Source: Eucalyptus grandis (lineage: Eukaryota; Streptophyta; Magnoliopsida; Myrtales; Myrtaceae). From it: DNA of 64,000 nt. Below the pieces are notes generated by a model. It searched no databases, was not told the DNA's origin, and saw only the letters and a program-made list of their open reading frames with translations. The DNA lies in assembly GCF_016545825.1 (NCBI RefSeq), contig NC_052620.1, positions 16,430,001-16,494,000 on the forward strand, read 5' to 3'. Positions 33,801 through 47,309 of the stretch are shown here, in pieces. A program made the position numbers and the translations under genes. Positions within the stretch are counted from its first letter, which is position 1. Each line of letters opens with the position of its first letter.

Positions 33801-36228
33801 ACTTGGATTTAGTATGAATAAATTTCACCAAACCATGCATGGTTAGCGGGATATTATTTGACAAAATCTAAAGTGACATATATAGACGTGAATTTAACGT
33901 ACATAAATTTTACAACATAATTAACAAAATAACATAGCAATTTTTTCATGTTACTAGTTGGCATGATTATAAAACACCAATACAACACGTGAACACGAAT
34001 TGTCACCATACAACATATAAACACGGATTGTCAGTTTCAGCTGATTGATAGAAATAAGTCGAATTTGTCTTATTTTTCTTTTATATATTTTGGTGACACA
34101 AGTGTAGAAACCCAGTTAATTAAAAGCTTACGAAACAACATATGAGTTATCACGAAACAAGTAAATCTAAACTTTAACATGTGTAAATGGCCTTAACTCA
34201 ATAACAGTTTGAATGAGTTTGCGGGATTTGAACAGTGACCTCCAGCTCATAAAGCTAACAATCTTGTGTGGTCCAATCGATTGCATCAACATGGGGTTTA
34301 AATAACTCAAATTTGAGTGTGAGAAGCCACGGAGGAAAAAAAGAAAAAAAGAGTTCAAGGCGATGGCGCTTGATGATGTTGAACTAGAAGCCTATAAGGC
34401 ATCTTCGCATCGGTCATCAGATGTTCATACAAATTGTGTGTCCAACATATTTGGGTAGTTTCTTCATAGTAAATTAGAGTTCAGCAATCAAACACTTACC
34501 CAAAATTTGGGCATCGTTTTGTGAGTCGTGTGACAATATGTGCTTGGGACCTAGGTCTGTCAAGATGACATTACGATGTCCTTCTCTTTTTCTTTTTTCA
34601 TTCTTTTTTTTTCTTTTTGGTGTAGTTTCTTAGTAGATTTGTTGTCTGCTTTCGTGAATTAGGCTTGATCGGGCGAGTTAACATATATGCATCGCCTGTG
34701 CTCTTTGTGCTAGTAATCTGATTGCTCTTCGAAATATGGATTTTGCTTCAATGCAAATTGTGCAAATTCAATGCATAAGTGAATCCTAGTTTCTTTCGGG
34801 AAAAAAAAAATCCCAATCTCTCACTTGACCGGTATGAATAAAGTTAGGATAAGAATTAACTACTACTCGTTAAGCATAAGTTTTCTCATTTTCCCTGGTG
34901 TTATGATTATGCCTTCAACCCAACCCCCCTCCCTAGCGGTCCCGGTTTCCCTCTCTCCCTCTCAAACACACATGAGGATAGACCCGCATCTACAAGAAAA
35001 ACAGTCTTTGGGAGCTCCACCACAAAGCGTCACAGCACCTACTCTCTTTCGTCGCCGTGCTGTCATTGCCCCCATCGTCATCGTCATCGTCGGCTAGCGT
35101 CAAAGACCACCACCCCGAGCCAGGGAGCCTCTCACCATCTCTCTCAATCGGTCGCAAGTCAAGGATCCGGGCTCGAACGTCCGGTCCGACCTCAGCCAAG
35201 ATTCGGCATTGCCAAAATTAGCTGGCCAGATGTAGTGTCACATAAGTCCGGCGACGTCATTCGTGGTGGTCAATGTCAGGATATTTCCATTGAAACCCTA
35301 GCCCAAATAACTGACTAAAAGTTACATAGACCAGGTTCCCTTCCTAAAGAAATCGTCTTGCGTATTGGATGACGCTCTTCGTTTGGCGCACATAATGAAT
35401 CAAGAAGAAGTTAAAAGAGTACTACCAAGCAAAGAATATAAGTTGGTTGAATGGTTCTTGGCTTACGCGCATAGTTGGAATGGCTCTTCATGTACCAACG
35501 CAAGCGGACTTCCCTCAAGATATCAAACGCAGCTTCCCCGGCACTTCCTTCCTTAATTTCGCAAATTGTACCGGCATGCTGTCATTAAGTAATAAAAGGC
35601 GCTTTCCACATCATCATTAGGGGTTGTTCTGAACTTCTCTAGTTTTTGCACTTGTTACATACGTGAATTTAGATGGTGAGAGGGAAATGTCCATCCTCAA
35701 TTTAGGACCAGTCGCGTGTACTTATCTTGAGAAGCATATGCGACTTTAAATTTACATAAGAAAAGCTGTGGCGGAACTTTATTCGTTTTTCTTTATAGCG
35801 ATCTTCCTTATCATATTTACTTATCTTGAGATCACAACATATTGCCTGACTGTATCTTAATCACATATATTTATATGCTCTTATAATTTTAGGGATTATA
35901 TTGAGTTATAGCCTGGAAAATTACCAATTTAGTATTCAACCTATTATAGGGGTTCAATTTCGTCAATATAGTTCTAGACCTTTATTGCGAAATTTTATGT
36001 AGTGCCAACTTTAAGAGTTGATCGGGTTTGTTATATATGGAGCATGCAATGATATTCGTGCGGTACTTCAATTAAAAAGTTGTCATACAAACGATGCCTC
36101 CTCTTCAAGGATCTAACACTTGTCTTCTAGTTGATTTAATTAATTGCAAAGATGAATTTGCATCATGCATGTATCTGAACATATACCCCAAATTTGGGGG
36201 AAAACATAAATTCAAGATTCTACTTAAT
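33801..36228. other. Intergenic, no gene seen
   Basis: Several short frames (for example 34825-35097 and 35365-35556, plus) have no domain or splice support. C-rich stretch at 34915-35160. Confidence 0.4.
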
Positions 36229-37124
36229 CTCGGTTTATTTTACAGATAACAACTTCCAAGAAAACATTTTCCGAATTTTTTGGTGTTTGTTTTATGGAAA
36301 ATGAAACTAATTGTGAAAAACATTTTGCACCAAGGAGAAAAGGTCTTCTCAAATGGAGGAAAATGTTTTCCATTTTTCAAATTGGGGAAAACATTTTCTT
36401 TACTCACTCTCTCTTATCTCATACCCACTAGCCCCTCTTCTTTTCTTTTTTTTTTTTTTTTTGGTAAAGCCCCTCTTCTTCTTTTTCTTTTTTAAAAATT
36501 AAAATTTTTAATTATTTCTCTTTTTTTTTTTCTCTTTTTTTCCCCTTTTTCCACCTCCTTCTTTGGCCGGTCGTTAACCACCGCTATAGTCGGTAGCCGG
36601 CCACAAGCGAGCCTCTAACTCATTGACCTTGGGCAAGCTCGAGGTCCGTCAATGCTACCCTCATGCGCTCGCTGCTCAATAGAACAACAAACTAGCAATG
36701 AGCGCAAGCCTCAAGCTCGCCAATTTAGTTGATCTGGCAAGGCCTAAGGCTAGCAAGCTCGAGGCTTGCTCTCACACTCGCCGATCTTTGGTAAGTTTGA
36801 GCTTGCCTTTAATTAGTCGCCTTTTGTCATTATGGCCGGCGACCGGCCAAAGAATAAGAAGATAAAAAGAAATAAGAGAAAAAGAAAAAAGATTAAAAAT
36901 CGATTTTTTGAAAATAAAAAATATTTAAAAAATATAATGATAAAATAATTATTGAAAAGAAAGTGCATAGAGAAAAATATTTTTCTTATCGAATAGCAAA
37001 AAATGTGTTCCACTTCATTTTTAGGTTTTAGCCAAACACTAGAAAATGATTACATTTTCCTAGAATGGCTTTTTGAAAACATTTTCTAGAAATGCTACAT
37101 TTTCCGCGAAATGAATGGAGCCTT
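36229..37124. mobile_element. TIR element with AAAACATTTTCC ends and G+C-rich core
   Basis: The left side has TCCAAGAAAACATTTTCCG and TGGAAAATGAAAC; the right side has the reverse, ATTTTCCTAGAATGG and ACATTTTCCGCGAAATG. The outer ends resemble the small MITEs at 41486 and 43693. The centre, about 36560-36850, is G+C-rich and bounded by GGCCGGTCGTTAACC and GGCCGGCGACCGGCC, with a C/T-rich arm to its left and an A/G-rich arm to its right. Exact ends are approximate. Confidence 0.6.
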
Positions 37125-37359
37125 AATTTTGTTAATGAATAACTATAACACCGAGTCATTGATGAACACAACCTCAGAAGTTTTTTTTCTAATGGATAAA
37201 GGGATAGGAGGAGTCATATAAAAGATGTTTTATCATTCGTCACTAGTAACTATAAATTAAAAAAAAAATCAAAAAAATCACAAATCTATTATATAAATAT
37301 GAATTCAATCTCTTTACCAAAAAAAAAAAAATATGAATTCAATCTACTTTAAAAAAAAA

Positions 37360-38395
37360 AAATTACAAATTTAGTCTTAAACATTTTTAACGTTTTGTGA
37401 ATGTATTCATTCCAACCAATTTTAACCAATAATTACTAATGCGAACACCAGTCATCTTAGGTGGCATAATTAATGCTATTATGGATTTGCAAGTTTTTAA
37501 GCATTTTTTTTTTAATTTTTCTTCCTTTTTTTCTTTTTTATACTTTTTTCTTACGTCCCTCCACTGATCAACAACCTCCTCCATCAGCTATAAGAGAGGG
37601 TGTGGACAAGGGCCACAACGCCCTTGCTAAGCATGGCGAGGGCTCGTGGCCCCTCATCAGATTGCCACGCTTAGATCTAGCATGGGGGTTATAACCCTCA
37701 TCCAAATCTGATAGAGGCATCTTGGCCCTCCTCTATGGCTGGTAACCTCCACCAGCCATCACCATGGCCGCAGACTTGTGATGGGAAATAAGAAAAATGA
37801 AAAATGAAAGAAAAGGAAAGGAAAACAATTCATAATTTTTTTTATTAATTGCAAAGTATTAGCATTGATCGTGCCATTTAGGACAGTTGCATCCTTCTTA
37901 CGTCCCTCCACTGATCGACAACCTCCTCCATCGGCTACAAGAGAGGGCTTGGACAAGGGCCACAACACCCTTGCTAAGCATGGCGAGGGCTCGTGGCCCC
38001 TCATCAGATTGCCATGCCTAGATCTAGCATGGGGGTTATAACCCTCATCCAGATCTGACAAAGGCATCTTGGCCCTCATTTGTGGTTGGTAACCTCCACC
38101 AGCCATCACCATGGCCGCAGACTTGTGATGGGAAATAAGAAAAATGAAAAATGAAAGAAAATGAAAGGAAAAAAGTTCATAAATTTTTTTATTAATTGCA
38201 AAGTGTTAGCATTGATCGTGCCATTTGGGACAATTGCATCCATGTCTGCAAGTTCCTACCAAATTGACCGGAATAACTACATTGGCAAATTGTCAAAATA
38301 TTTAAAACTAAAATAGTCAAATTGAAAAGTTTATGACTAAATTAATATCATTATAATATATTTGGGACCTTTTTGATAATTATCCCAAATAAGTG
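37360..38395. mobile_element. TIR element containing a tandemly duplicated G+C-rich block
   Basis: Left flank words AATTTAGTCTTAAACA and right flank words TTTATGACTAAATTAAT are inverted relatives. Between them is a 347-bp unit present twice. Another element with similar ends lies at about 58850-59300. The superfamily is uncertain. Confidence 0.5.
37548..38241. repeat. Two tandem copies of a 347-bp unit
   Basis: Unit 1 is about 37548-37894, unit 2 about 37895-38241. Both run from TTACGTCCCTCCACTGATC through GGCGAGGGCTCGTGGCCCC to CATTGATCGTGCCATTT, with only a few differences, so the duplication is recent relative to the other repeats. Confidence 0.95.
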
Positions 38396-38467
38396 ATGTA
38401 AAATACCATTCCTAAGTAGGATTGGCAATGTAACATATTTGTTATAATATTTAATGCTCGTGAGTTT

Positions 38468-39304
38468 AGGAAAATTCCAAATAAGGGCCTAAAGTATCTT
38501 CATTTTTTTTTTTTAAATAAAAGCCTGAAGCGGATCTTGTTTCAAACAAACTCTTGAAGTGACTATGTCTATTTTAGATAAGGATTTGACTTTCCGATTA
38601 GTCAAGGGCATTTTAGTCATTTATCTTCTTCTTCTTTTTTTTTCCTTTTTGGCTTCTTTTTTTCTTTTCTTTTTTTTTTTCCTTTTTTCTGGTTTTTCTT
38701 TCTTTATCGCCGCTGGCTGGCCATTAGCAATGCCAAAAAAGGCTAGGCAAGGGTTTCCCTCGCCCACCTAGCGAGGGCCACCTTCATTAACCGCTAGTAA
38801 GGTCAGCCAAGGCTGCCAACCCTCGCTAACCACAAGTAAGGCCACCCTCGCCAGATCTGGCGAGGTTTGCCTTGCCTAGGGCCTACAAGGGCTCGATAAC
38901 CTCGTCATCCGCTGGCAAGGGATGGCCTCACCTAGGTGAGAATTGCCTCTCCCTGGGGGAGGCCACAAGAGAGGTCAGGCCTCATCAACCTAGGCGAGGG
39001 CTGGCAAGCCCTAGCTAGGCCAACCCTTACTAGCATCCACTAGCCCCTTGCTATATATATATAAAAGGTGAAAAAAAGGAAAGAATAAAAATTATAATTG
39101 GATGAAAATACCCTTGACTAGTCGGAATATTTAGCTAGTCGGCAACCAGCAACGTCAAACCTTTACTTGAAACAAGCATAGGCTCTTTAAGCTCTTATTT
39201 GAAGTAATCATGACCACTCCATGTCCTTATTTGATATAATATCCACTTTAGACTCTTATATGAGAAAATAATAGCATTTTGGGCCCTTATTTAAAAATTT
39301 TCCT
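38468..39304. mobile_element. Long-TIR MITE with G+C-rich core and 8-9-bp target duplication
   Basis: Left end AGGAAAATTCCAAATAAGGG and right end GCCCTTATTTAAAAATTTTC are inverted repeats, with further inverted words (CTTGTTTCAAACAA versus TTGAAACAAG) inward for over 100 bp. Flanks GTGAGTTT (38460-38467) and GTGAGATTT (39305-39313) look like a 9-bp duplication with one base lost, which fits Mutator-like elements. The centre, about 38705-39050, is a G+C-rich block with repeated GCGAGG words, a T/C-rich arm before it and an A/G-rich arm after. Confidence 0.7.
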
Positions 39305-41485
39305 GTGAGATTTATCCTTAGTTAAATGGTTGTAGTGTTGAATTCATTTTTGCAATTCAGTTCGTGATCGGTGCCCCCGTTAGGCAAAATAGACACATTT
39401 GTGATGGGAGGACTATCATGATTCGACAAGATTTGATCATTACTCTAAAAGGCAATACACCGAACGTCATCAAGAAAAATTGTCACAACATTTAAATATT
39501 TTGGGGGAGCTCTTTTAGTTGCTAAAGATCTATTTTCTTAGTGAGTAAATTGGCAAACAAAAGCAAGTCTCGTATTGACTTCGGGTAAAAAATATTTTTG
39601 TAACATTGAAGGAGCTGTGAAATCCGAATAGACATAGGAAGGATTCAATAAAGATTGTTAATTGGGACATTGGGTTCTAGAAAGATTAACAGACTTCAAA
39701 CCCAATGTGTAATAGGAGTTGACCCCACCTTATACTTTGAAAAACTCAATTCCACCTGGAGATTGAGTGAAACCTGAGCACTTGGTCCAATGGGTGAAAA
39801 AGAAGAAGCTAAAATCAAGCTAAAAGTCTAGAAGAAAGGTAAGAAATAAACAATAAAAATCTAGTAGCTAGAAAGTGCTTTCTATCATTTGGGACGATGA
39901 ATCCGTCTTCGATTTTTGTTAGGTCACCAAACAAGAGACCCTAATATGGTTTTGCAAAGAGACGTAAACTACTAATACAATTTTATTTTTTTGTCAAAAC
40001 TACTTGAATTTAGTGTCACGTCAAATAGCTTAGGTTGACTTTGGCAATTCTACTGGACCCAATCCCTTTAGATGAGACAACCAGAGATCAATCTTTTATT
40101 AGGAGTGCCCTGAACTGTTGTGGTCTAGTAGATCTATTGTAAAGTCTACAAGATAGGGATGGTTAATAAGCTGGATGGTACCATGTAGCATTCAATGTTA
40201 GGGAAATTGCAAAGGATGTCTTGTCTTGAGTCACGAGGATGCAGTCTAATGATGGCTTATTGCGTGTCTAAAGGGCACTGGTTAATTAATTCATTCGGGA
40301 ACTTTAGACTTCTAGATCTGGATGCTCTTGGACTTCTAGGCTTCAACATTTTTAGAAGGTTTTCCTAGTATAATAAATTCTGGACTACTGAGAGAGTAAT
40401 AGCATGTTTTGAGTTATAAATTCTTAAAAGAATAGATTTCATAATAATTTTAAATTATTTGTTATTTATTGTTATAATCGAAAATAAATTATTACTATGA
40501 AAAACAATCATACAAGCATTTTTCTCTCATTAAAATTCAGCATTTTTGGAGTCTAAATTTTTGTGAATTAAATCATTGTGAGCTCCACAACTCACTCCTC
40601 TTTGACTCAGCTGTCTTCATGCGCCGGCCAACATTCAAGCCTACTAGAGTCGCTCCTCCTCTCACGCCCTCTCTGTTTCATCCCGCTTCTAGAGCTGTCT
40701 TCGCACGGCGCTGATCCTTCCACGAGGGTGAGAATTCTCAGATCCACGAGGGTGAGAATTCTCAGAACTAGACCCCGTCAACACCGACGTGTCTAACGGT
40801 CAATGCGACTCGTCTCGTCCACCAATTAGTAATGCTAAAAGTTGATCCCGGATTCTACCCTATGCGCAATACTTAAAAAGAGAAGGGTTGAAATCACATC
40901 CTCGCACTGTAGCGGAACGATTATTAAACAATTAATCGACAGGAGCCGGACGTAATTGATGGCTTTCTGGGGGGAGGTGAAGGAAGATGATCTAACACGA
41001 CAATTATGGAACAAGGACATCCTATGGGGTCCCAAACCAAGATCAAGGACATGATAATGATTCGATATATAATTGTTTCAAGTTCCATCCTTGATTTTTC
41101 CTTTATTATATATCGCTGTTGTTGTAATTGTTATTATTATAATCGCAATGATTATTATTATTTTATTAGAGTTGGAATTCCGTGGACAAACGGTTGCCCA
41201 CTATCACATCAATGGCGTCAACAATTTAGACCTTATTGCCTGTCCCTTGCGATTACTGCTCTCTTTACAGCTGCATCGTTTTCTCTCGGCAGCCTCGTTG
41301 GGAGCCCCGTCTACATGGCAAATCACTCGCGAAATAAAAACAACCTATATTATTAAAAAATTAATTTAGACCTCCCGATTAATTAATGATTTCCCTATAG
41401 CTTGTACCTCTAAAGTCAATTAAATATTATTAATGGATTAAAGTCGCATATGTTGCACTTCGCGCACTAAGAATAATGAGTTATT
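39305..41485. other. Intergenic, no gene seen
   Basis: Only a 24-bp tandem duplication at 40720-40765 (CCACGAGGGTGAGAATTCTC twice) stands out. No coding region supported. Confidence 0.45.
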
Positions 41486-41730
41486 AAGGTTAATTTTATT
41501 TCACGAAAAAAATGAATGATTTGAAAAATATTTTTCTAAAAATGATTGTTTATATCGCTTAAAATAATTAGCTAATGAAAAATATTTTCATTATCGACAA
41601 TAATTTATATCTAAATATTTTTGTGGATAATGAAAATATTATTCATTTATTCATTTCTATAAGTGATACTGCCAATTATTTTTAAGAAAATATTTTCTAA
41701 ATTATATTTTACGCAAAATAAATGCACCTT
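41486..41730. mobile_element. Small TIR element (MITE), AAAATGAATGAT family
   Basis: Ends AAGGTTAATTTTATTTC and CAAAATAAATGCACCTT are inverted repeats. The interior has TTATCGACAATAATTTATAT, shared with 30431-30654. TA flanks both ends. Confidence 0.75.
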
Positions 41731-43692
41731 AATTGACAAGTTTTGATAATTGCGTAATTCCTATAAAAGAAAATAAATATAATATATTTCAACTAAAATC
41801 GCCAAAATTAAATACAGGGAGACTTAAAAATGCCTCCCCAATGGTATAGGTGTGCATGTAGAATTTGAATAGTTGGATAAAAGATAAATAAATAAAATAA
41901 AATAAGCGTCCGAAAGGAACTTTGAAAGGGTAAATGAGGGGAAAAAGGAAGACTTGTGGAGGAAGAGATGGAAGTCAAAGCCGGCCGGAGCAATAAACTC
42001 GAATAAAAGAATAAATTAGGTTAAAACTTCTTTGATTTAGTCAAATGCGATCTGCCCAACGGGTCTTGCATACTACGTGTGAATGCGAATGCAATCACAT
42101 ACAGAACTAGATCTGGCGGATGCCCATGCACCCAGAACAACCAAGAACTTTTCTCATAAATACTCGTTCTTACCTGTGGCCGCCCTCTATAATCTATTTA
42201 TTACATTAAGCTTCTGGATCGGACAATGTGATATAGTGCCAAAGTCAAATTCTGCCCGGTTCATTTTTCCTATGTGACCCCCTTGTACGTGTCGCTCGAG
42301 TCAGCATAATCTAATAAGATTTTTGGAATCCTTGGGTTTAAAATTTTATAATCCTCCAGGTTTCGTCACTCATTTATATATGACCTAATAAAATAAGCTC
42401 AAATAATCCCAATGTAGAAATTATGGACCCACCACCGTGTATGAAGGTTTAATCTATTTCCATATTTAAATCCTTTGTTAATGACGGCCTCAAGCCCAGG
42501 ATATTAACTGAGCAAGTGGGATTCTTCACCAGAGTATTGTCACGGCAGGACAGCATCCCCATAATTGAACTAGATTAAGATAGCTTTTTGGAAAGTTATC
42601 TCACCTTGCTTTAAGGTTTTGGGGTTTGAAAGCTGCAAGTATTAATGCCTCCACCAGATAGCCAATAAATACTTTGTTGGCTATAGCAGAAATTACACAG
42701 CTTTAGCCAATAAATACTTTGTTCTACGCAGCACTTAATTTTCATACAACTCCGCCAAGCCCAAATTGGCCAAGCCTCGAACGGAGTACTCAAATATGAC
42801 CGTTTTGAGAATGGATTTTACTTATGAATCAAGGCACAAGCTTTCTCCTGTCAAATCGGGAGACTTTAGTATTACACCTTCCAAGTTAAAAATAGGACCG
42901 TTGGAGTATCCACTCCAGAAATTTAGTATATTGAGAAACCAACCTGTGGCTTACATAGTTCTTAATTAAGGTTTTCTATCTCACTAATAAAAATGTGATT
43001 ACCGTCAATAGGGAAAAACATAAAACATCAAATTAAAATCGACCCGAGGAACCCAAAAAAGTAGTCGAGTTGGTCAACACTCACTGCCAACTTGAGTTCT
43101 TGAGGAAAGGCCTTCTGTCCTTTAAATTATTTTATTGCTGTGAAATTTTTGTGGCTCAATTGATTCATATACTTTTTATATACATGTGATCTCCTTTTAC
43201 CTATTAATTTAAGTTTACGGGTTTGTCATTCTAACATGGTTTCAAAACTAGAATTACTCTTTTTGCATTTGCGTCCATCCCCGTTATTCAAATCCCCGCG
43301 TCATTGTTAATGTAGTTTTTGAGTTAGGCATTCTAATAAAATAAAAATAAATCCGACATCTTGAGCTTATCCCTCAAGCTGTAGCCATCATAATTACGCA
43401 AAGTCCCCCTTGCAGTAATTTTTAAAAATCATGAGAAAACCCTAGCTGGAAAATATCATTTACTATGGAGGGCGGATCCACGGCAGATTATAATGAGTTC
43501 TTTTTCTCTTCTTCTTTCGGAGAAATTTTATCAGAAATCAAGGCGAAGTTGTCTTAATGGACTTCACATTAACGACAAAACTAGCCAGTAAAGTCAAAAC
43601 TATAGAATAAAGTTGTGACGAAGAATTTGAAAACAAAGGTCAATTGTGAAGTTTCCATCTTAAATTTCTATTTGAAGCTATCACGTAACTTA
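41731..43692. other. Intergenic, no gene seen
   Basis: A 20-bp direct repeat (AGCCAATAAATACTTTGTT) occurs near 42658 and 42703. No supported gene. Confidence 0.45.
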
Positions 43693-43899
43693 CACTTCGT
43701 TTATTTTGCAAAAATGAATTATTTGGAAAATATCTTCCTAAAAATGATTGTTTATTTTTTGTCCATTCATCATTCACGAATATTTATTGTTGTTGATAAT
43801 AAAAAATAATTTTGATTAACTAATTATTCTAAACAATACAAATGATCATTTTTGGGAAAATGAATTTCAAAATTATTCATTTTTCACTGAACAAATAAA

Positions 43900-43901
<2 letters not shown>
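43693..43901. mobile_element. Small TIR element (MITE), AAAATGAATGAT family
   Basis: Ends ACTTCGTTTATTTTGC and GAACAAATAAAGT are inverted repeats. It abuts a long TA microsatellite. Confidence 0.7.

Positions 43902-43968
<67 letters not shown>
43901..43968. repeat. (TA)n microsatellite
   Basis: About 34 TA dinucleotides directly after the MITE. Confidence 0.98.
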
Positions 43969-43970
<2 letters not shown>

Positions 43971-45317
43971 TTTTTGCAAATCTCCTAATTTTTAGTGAAC
44001 CAACTTTACATAAGCAATATATGGACTTAATTCAATGCATAAAAGTTGATTCAGGTATCACTTAACCGCTAAAAATGTTTTCAGTGTCGTTTTCTTTTTT
44101 TCCCCTGTTTCATACTTTAAACTATTAGCTAGGGGATGTGCAAAAGAGTACTTGCAAAATCGGTATGACCAACCGACCAAAAAAAAAAAATAATCGGTAT
44201 GACCATATAGATTTCGAGACGAGTATTAAAGGTCGCAAATTATGATCACGGGATCTAAAATTTCGGCATCGGTGAGTGCAAAGTGGGTTCCGTGTTTGTG
44301 TTCATACTCACTTTGTACTCTGTGCAGGATACCCACTAGAAAGAAATGTGACACCTCTATAAAGGAACATGATACCTTGCATATGATTCAAGAGTATAAT
44401 AGTTCTTAAACATTTATAATTTTCTCTTTTTTTGATTACTTTTTCTATTTAAATGTGTGAAATGGAGGAAGCTGATTTAATTTTCTATTTACTTTTTATA
44501 ATTTTTATTAAATCAACTTAAAAATCTTGATAAGCTGATTTAATTTTTTTTATTGAAGAAAAGTTTTTAAAGTACCTAGTATTATAGGGTTATCTAGAAC
44601 TTGTCAACACGTTTTCGATATCTAAGGTGGTCCTAAGAATATGAAGGAGTATATTTCAAGTTCCAGAAACTAAGAACCAATATGACCAGATGAGTTTCGG
44701 GGCAAGACAAATACTCTACTTACCTGGAAAGACCTACGTAGCTGCCATCGGCAACCACTCTCTCCTTTTATATTTTTTGGAAAAAGGGATATGCCATGGG
44801 AAAGTGAAGTGTAAAAGTCTTCTAGGGGAAAAGATGTAAATGGTCTTTCATATGCGGGCCACCAGCATGTCCGATCATCTCTCTTCCTTTATCTCGTTTG
44901 TCTTATTTGGCTGTAGCTAGTGCGTAGCTTGACCTTTGCAAAGCAACCTTTTTTTGGTCTTGCTCAAGTACAATCTCTAGGTAGCTATCTTCCAGAGGCA
45001 ATCTTCAAAAATCTTTCTCTCTCTCTCTCTCTCCCTCCCTCCGCATAATGATGTTTAAAAAAATCGTACTTATTCAAAGAAAAGGGGTTGAAAGGTGATT
45101 TACATATATATAGGTGTTCATATCAGTCCATATATAGCTTCTTACTCTCATTTCTTGTTACATACCTAATTATTAATAAGTGAAAGCTCTTTTCAGTAAA
45201 AATATATATGTTCAACAATTTTAGCATGTCCAGAAAATGGATCCAAGATGCTTATCAATCATATTTCCTAACACTCTTATATATCCATAATTTTGGTCAC
45301 ACATGTGATACAAACTA
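43969..45317. other. Intergenic, no gene seen
   Basis: Short CT run at 45019-45033. No supported coding region. Confidence 0.45.
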
Positions 45318-45511
45318 CAAGAATAAAGACAAAGATGAATTGTTTGAAAAATATTTCCTAAAGTTATTTATTTGTATCTTTCAGTAAAATTAGCTGATAA
45401 AAAATAACAACAATTCACGCCTGAATATTTCTTTTGATGACAAAACTATTTTTTATTCATTCATTTTCGTTAGTAATACAAGTGATCGTTCTCAAATGAA
45501 TATTTTTTAGG
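45318..45511. mobile_element. Small TIR element (MITE), AAAATGAATGAT family, decayed
   Basis: AAAGATGAATTGTTTGAAAA, then a region with GATGACAAAACTATTTTTTATTCATTC, split here for length, is colinear with the other copies. The ends are eroded. Confidence 0.45.
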
Positions 45512-47309
45512 ATCGTTTGATATGAACTTGTTCGTTCGCAACTCGTCAAAAAGATAGTGTAACTTGTTAATGGAATTAGCTTTTCTATTTGATTTGTAAT
45601 GTATGAGAAAAGAGTGATTAGGGGCAATTCATTTAATGGGGAAAAGGGTTCGTCATGATGACCAAATGATGAAGTTGCAAAAAGATGAACATGATTGCGG
45701 AATGTGTTGCCCAAAGGTCAAAAAGACAAGAGGACAACTGGTGTGATCTTTTACAGGTGATTTTCAGCGCTCATACCCTTCATGTCAAACACGTCGCCTG
45801 GTTTCCAGAGTGATTGACTCTTCAGAGACTACAATTCCACTTTTGGTGCGATATTATTTCCTACTTTTTAAATGCTCCCGAAATTGACCGCTGCATAATT
45901 AAACATAATTAATTAAGAAAAGAAAGGTGGCAAAATCAAAATTAACTATTGCTAATCCTCCTTTGTGAAAAAGTAGTGAGAACGAGAAAGTTGAAAAGTT
46001 CATAAAGTTTTTATAAAGAAGGTTTCTAAAAGCTACGACTTTGTGGGAAGTGGAAACGAGAAAGCAATTATGAAAAGTCGTGGCTTCCAAAAAAATTATT
46101 ATTAATTCCATCTCATAAAAAAAAAAAAAAAAACTTAAAATAGGTACATCGTGACATATTTACTCAAAATTATTTTGTGTCTCGCAAAAAATCTCAAATT
46201 TATGCCCTCACCTAAATTTATCCCATATTAAAATGCATATGTGTTAATTAATTTTTTCACGTTAGATCTATTTTATAGTCATCGCATATGTGTTTGCATG
46301 TACCAATTTCATGAGATGTTGGATGAAATAATTTAGGTTATGAATACTAGTTTTGGTTTTTTCATGTGAGATGAAAATTAATTTTGGGTAAACATGTTAT
46401 GTAATACCGTTTGAGAATTTTTTATGAAATGAAAATTGGTTTGGGTTAAATGTATCATGTAGAATCAGTGTAAGATTTTTTTAATGGTATTAATATTAAA
46501 AATTATCCAATAACTTCAATTATTAGCTTTTACTTTGCTTTCCATTGATGAATTTTTTTTGGAAATTTATAATTCGGATAAAGTTCATTTTGTCTCGTAA
46601 AATTTACGCAGCTTAACACCTAAAGTTCATATGGTGTCTTACTGTCTCTCCATCATGTACTTTCACAACTTGAAGTTCACGCAAAGTTCGGGTCATCAGT
46701 AAATGGTGCGTTAGAGTTAAGTCAATCCAAACGCATATTTTATACAGTCTGTTGAATGATTTGATGCATTTACCCAGAATTTGATCTGCTTTTCTGCCAT
46801 AAGACAATAAAACTTCAGCTGTAGTTTCACTGTCATTTTGTCTCATGTGTTTGCAGCATAGAAATGGTTCTGATTGTTAAGAACGCAAACTGAGAAAAAG
46901 CAAAATTGGAGGGGCCAATTGTAAAGCAATTGACTTTGGATTTTACCCGTGATCCTATGTTTGAATTTAGATATTTTTTGTTTCAATCTAGTTTCTTTAT
47001 ATAAGTTGTATTACTTTGGCAACATAGCGACGGTTCCCATATTAACATGAATATTTTTTTAAAAATTTGTTACCTTTTACTCATCTATTAATCGTGGGAA
47101 TTTTCCAAGTTGAACTTTATGCTACCAGACCTTAGAATTCCAAATTCATATTATTCTTACCATAAATGATTCGCTCAACTTGCATTTCCTTTTTCCAGAG
47201 ATTATTACATAAATTCAACATCATTTGCTGGAGAATTTGATTTAAAATTTTGTAACATCAAACTATTGTGGAGCAGAGTAAGTCAAGTGGGAAAATTCAC
47301 ATGCCTGCT
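45512..47309. other. Intergenic, no gene seen
   Basis: A+T-rich; no frame with a recognisable product. Confidence 0.45.
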
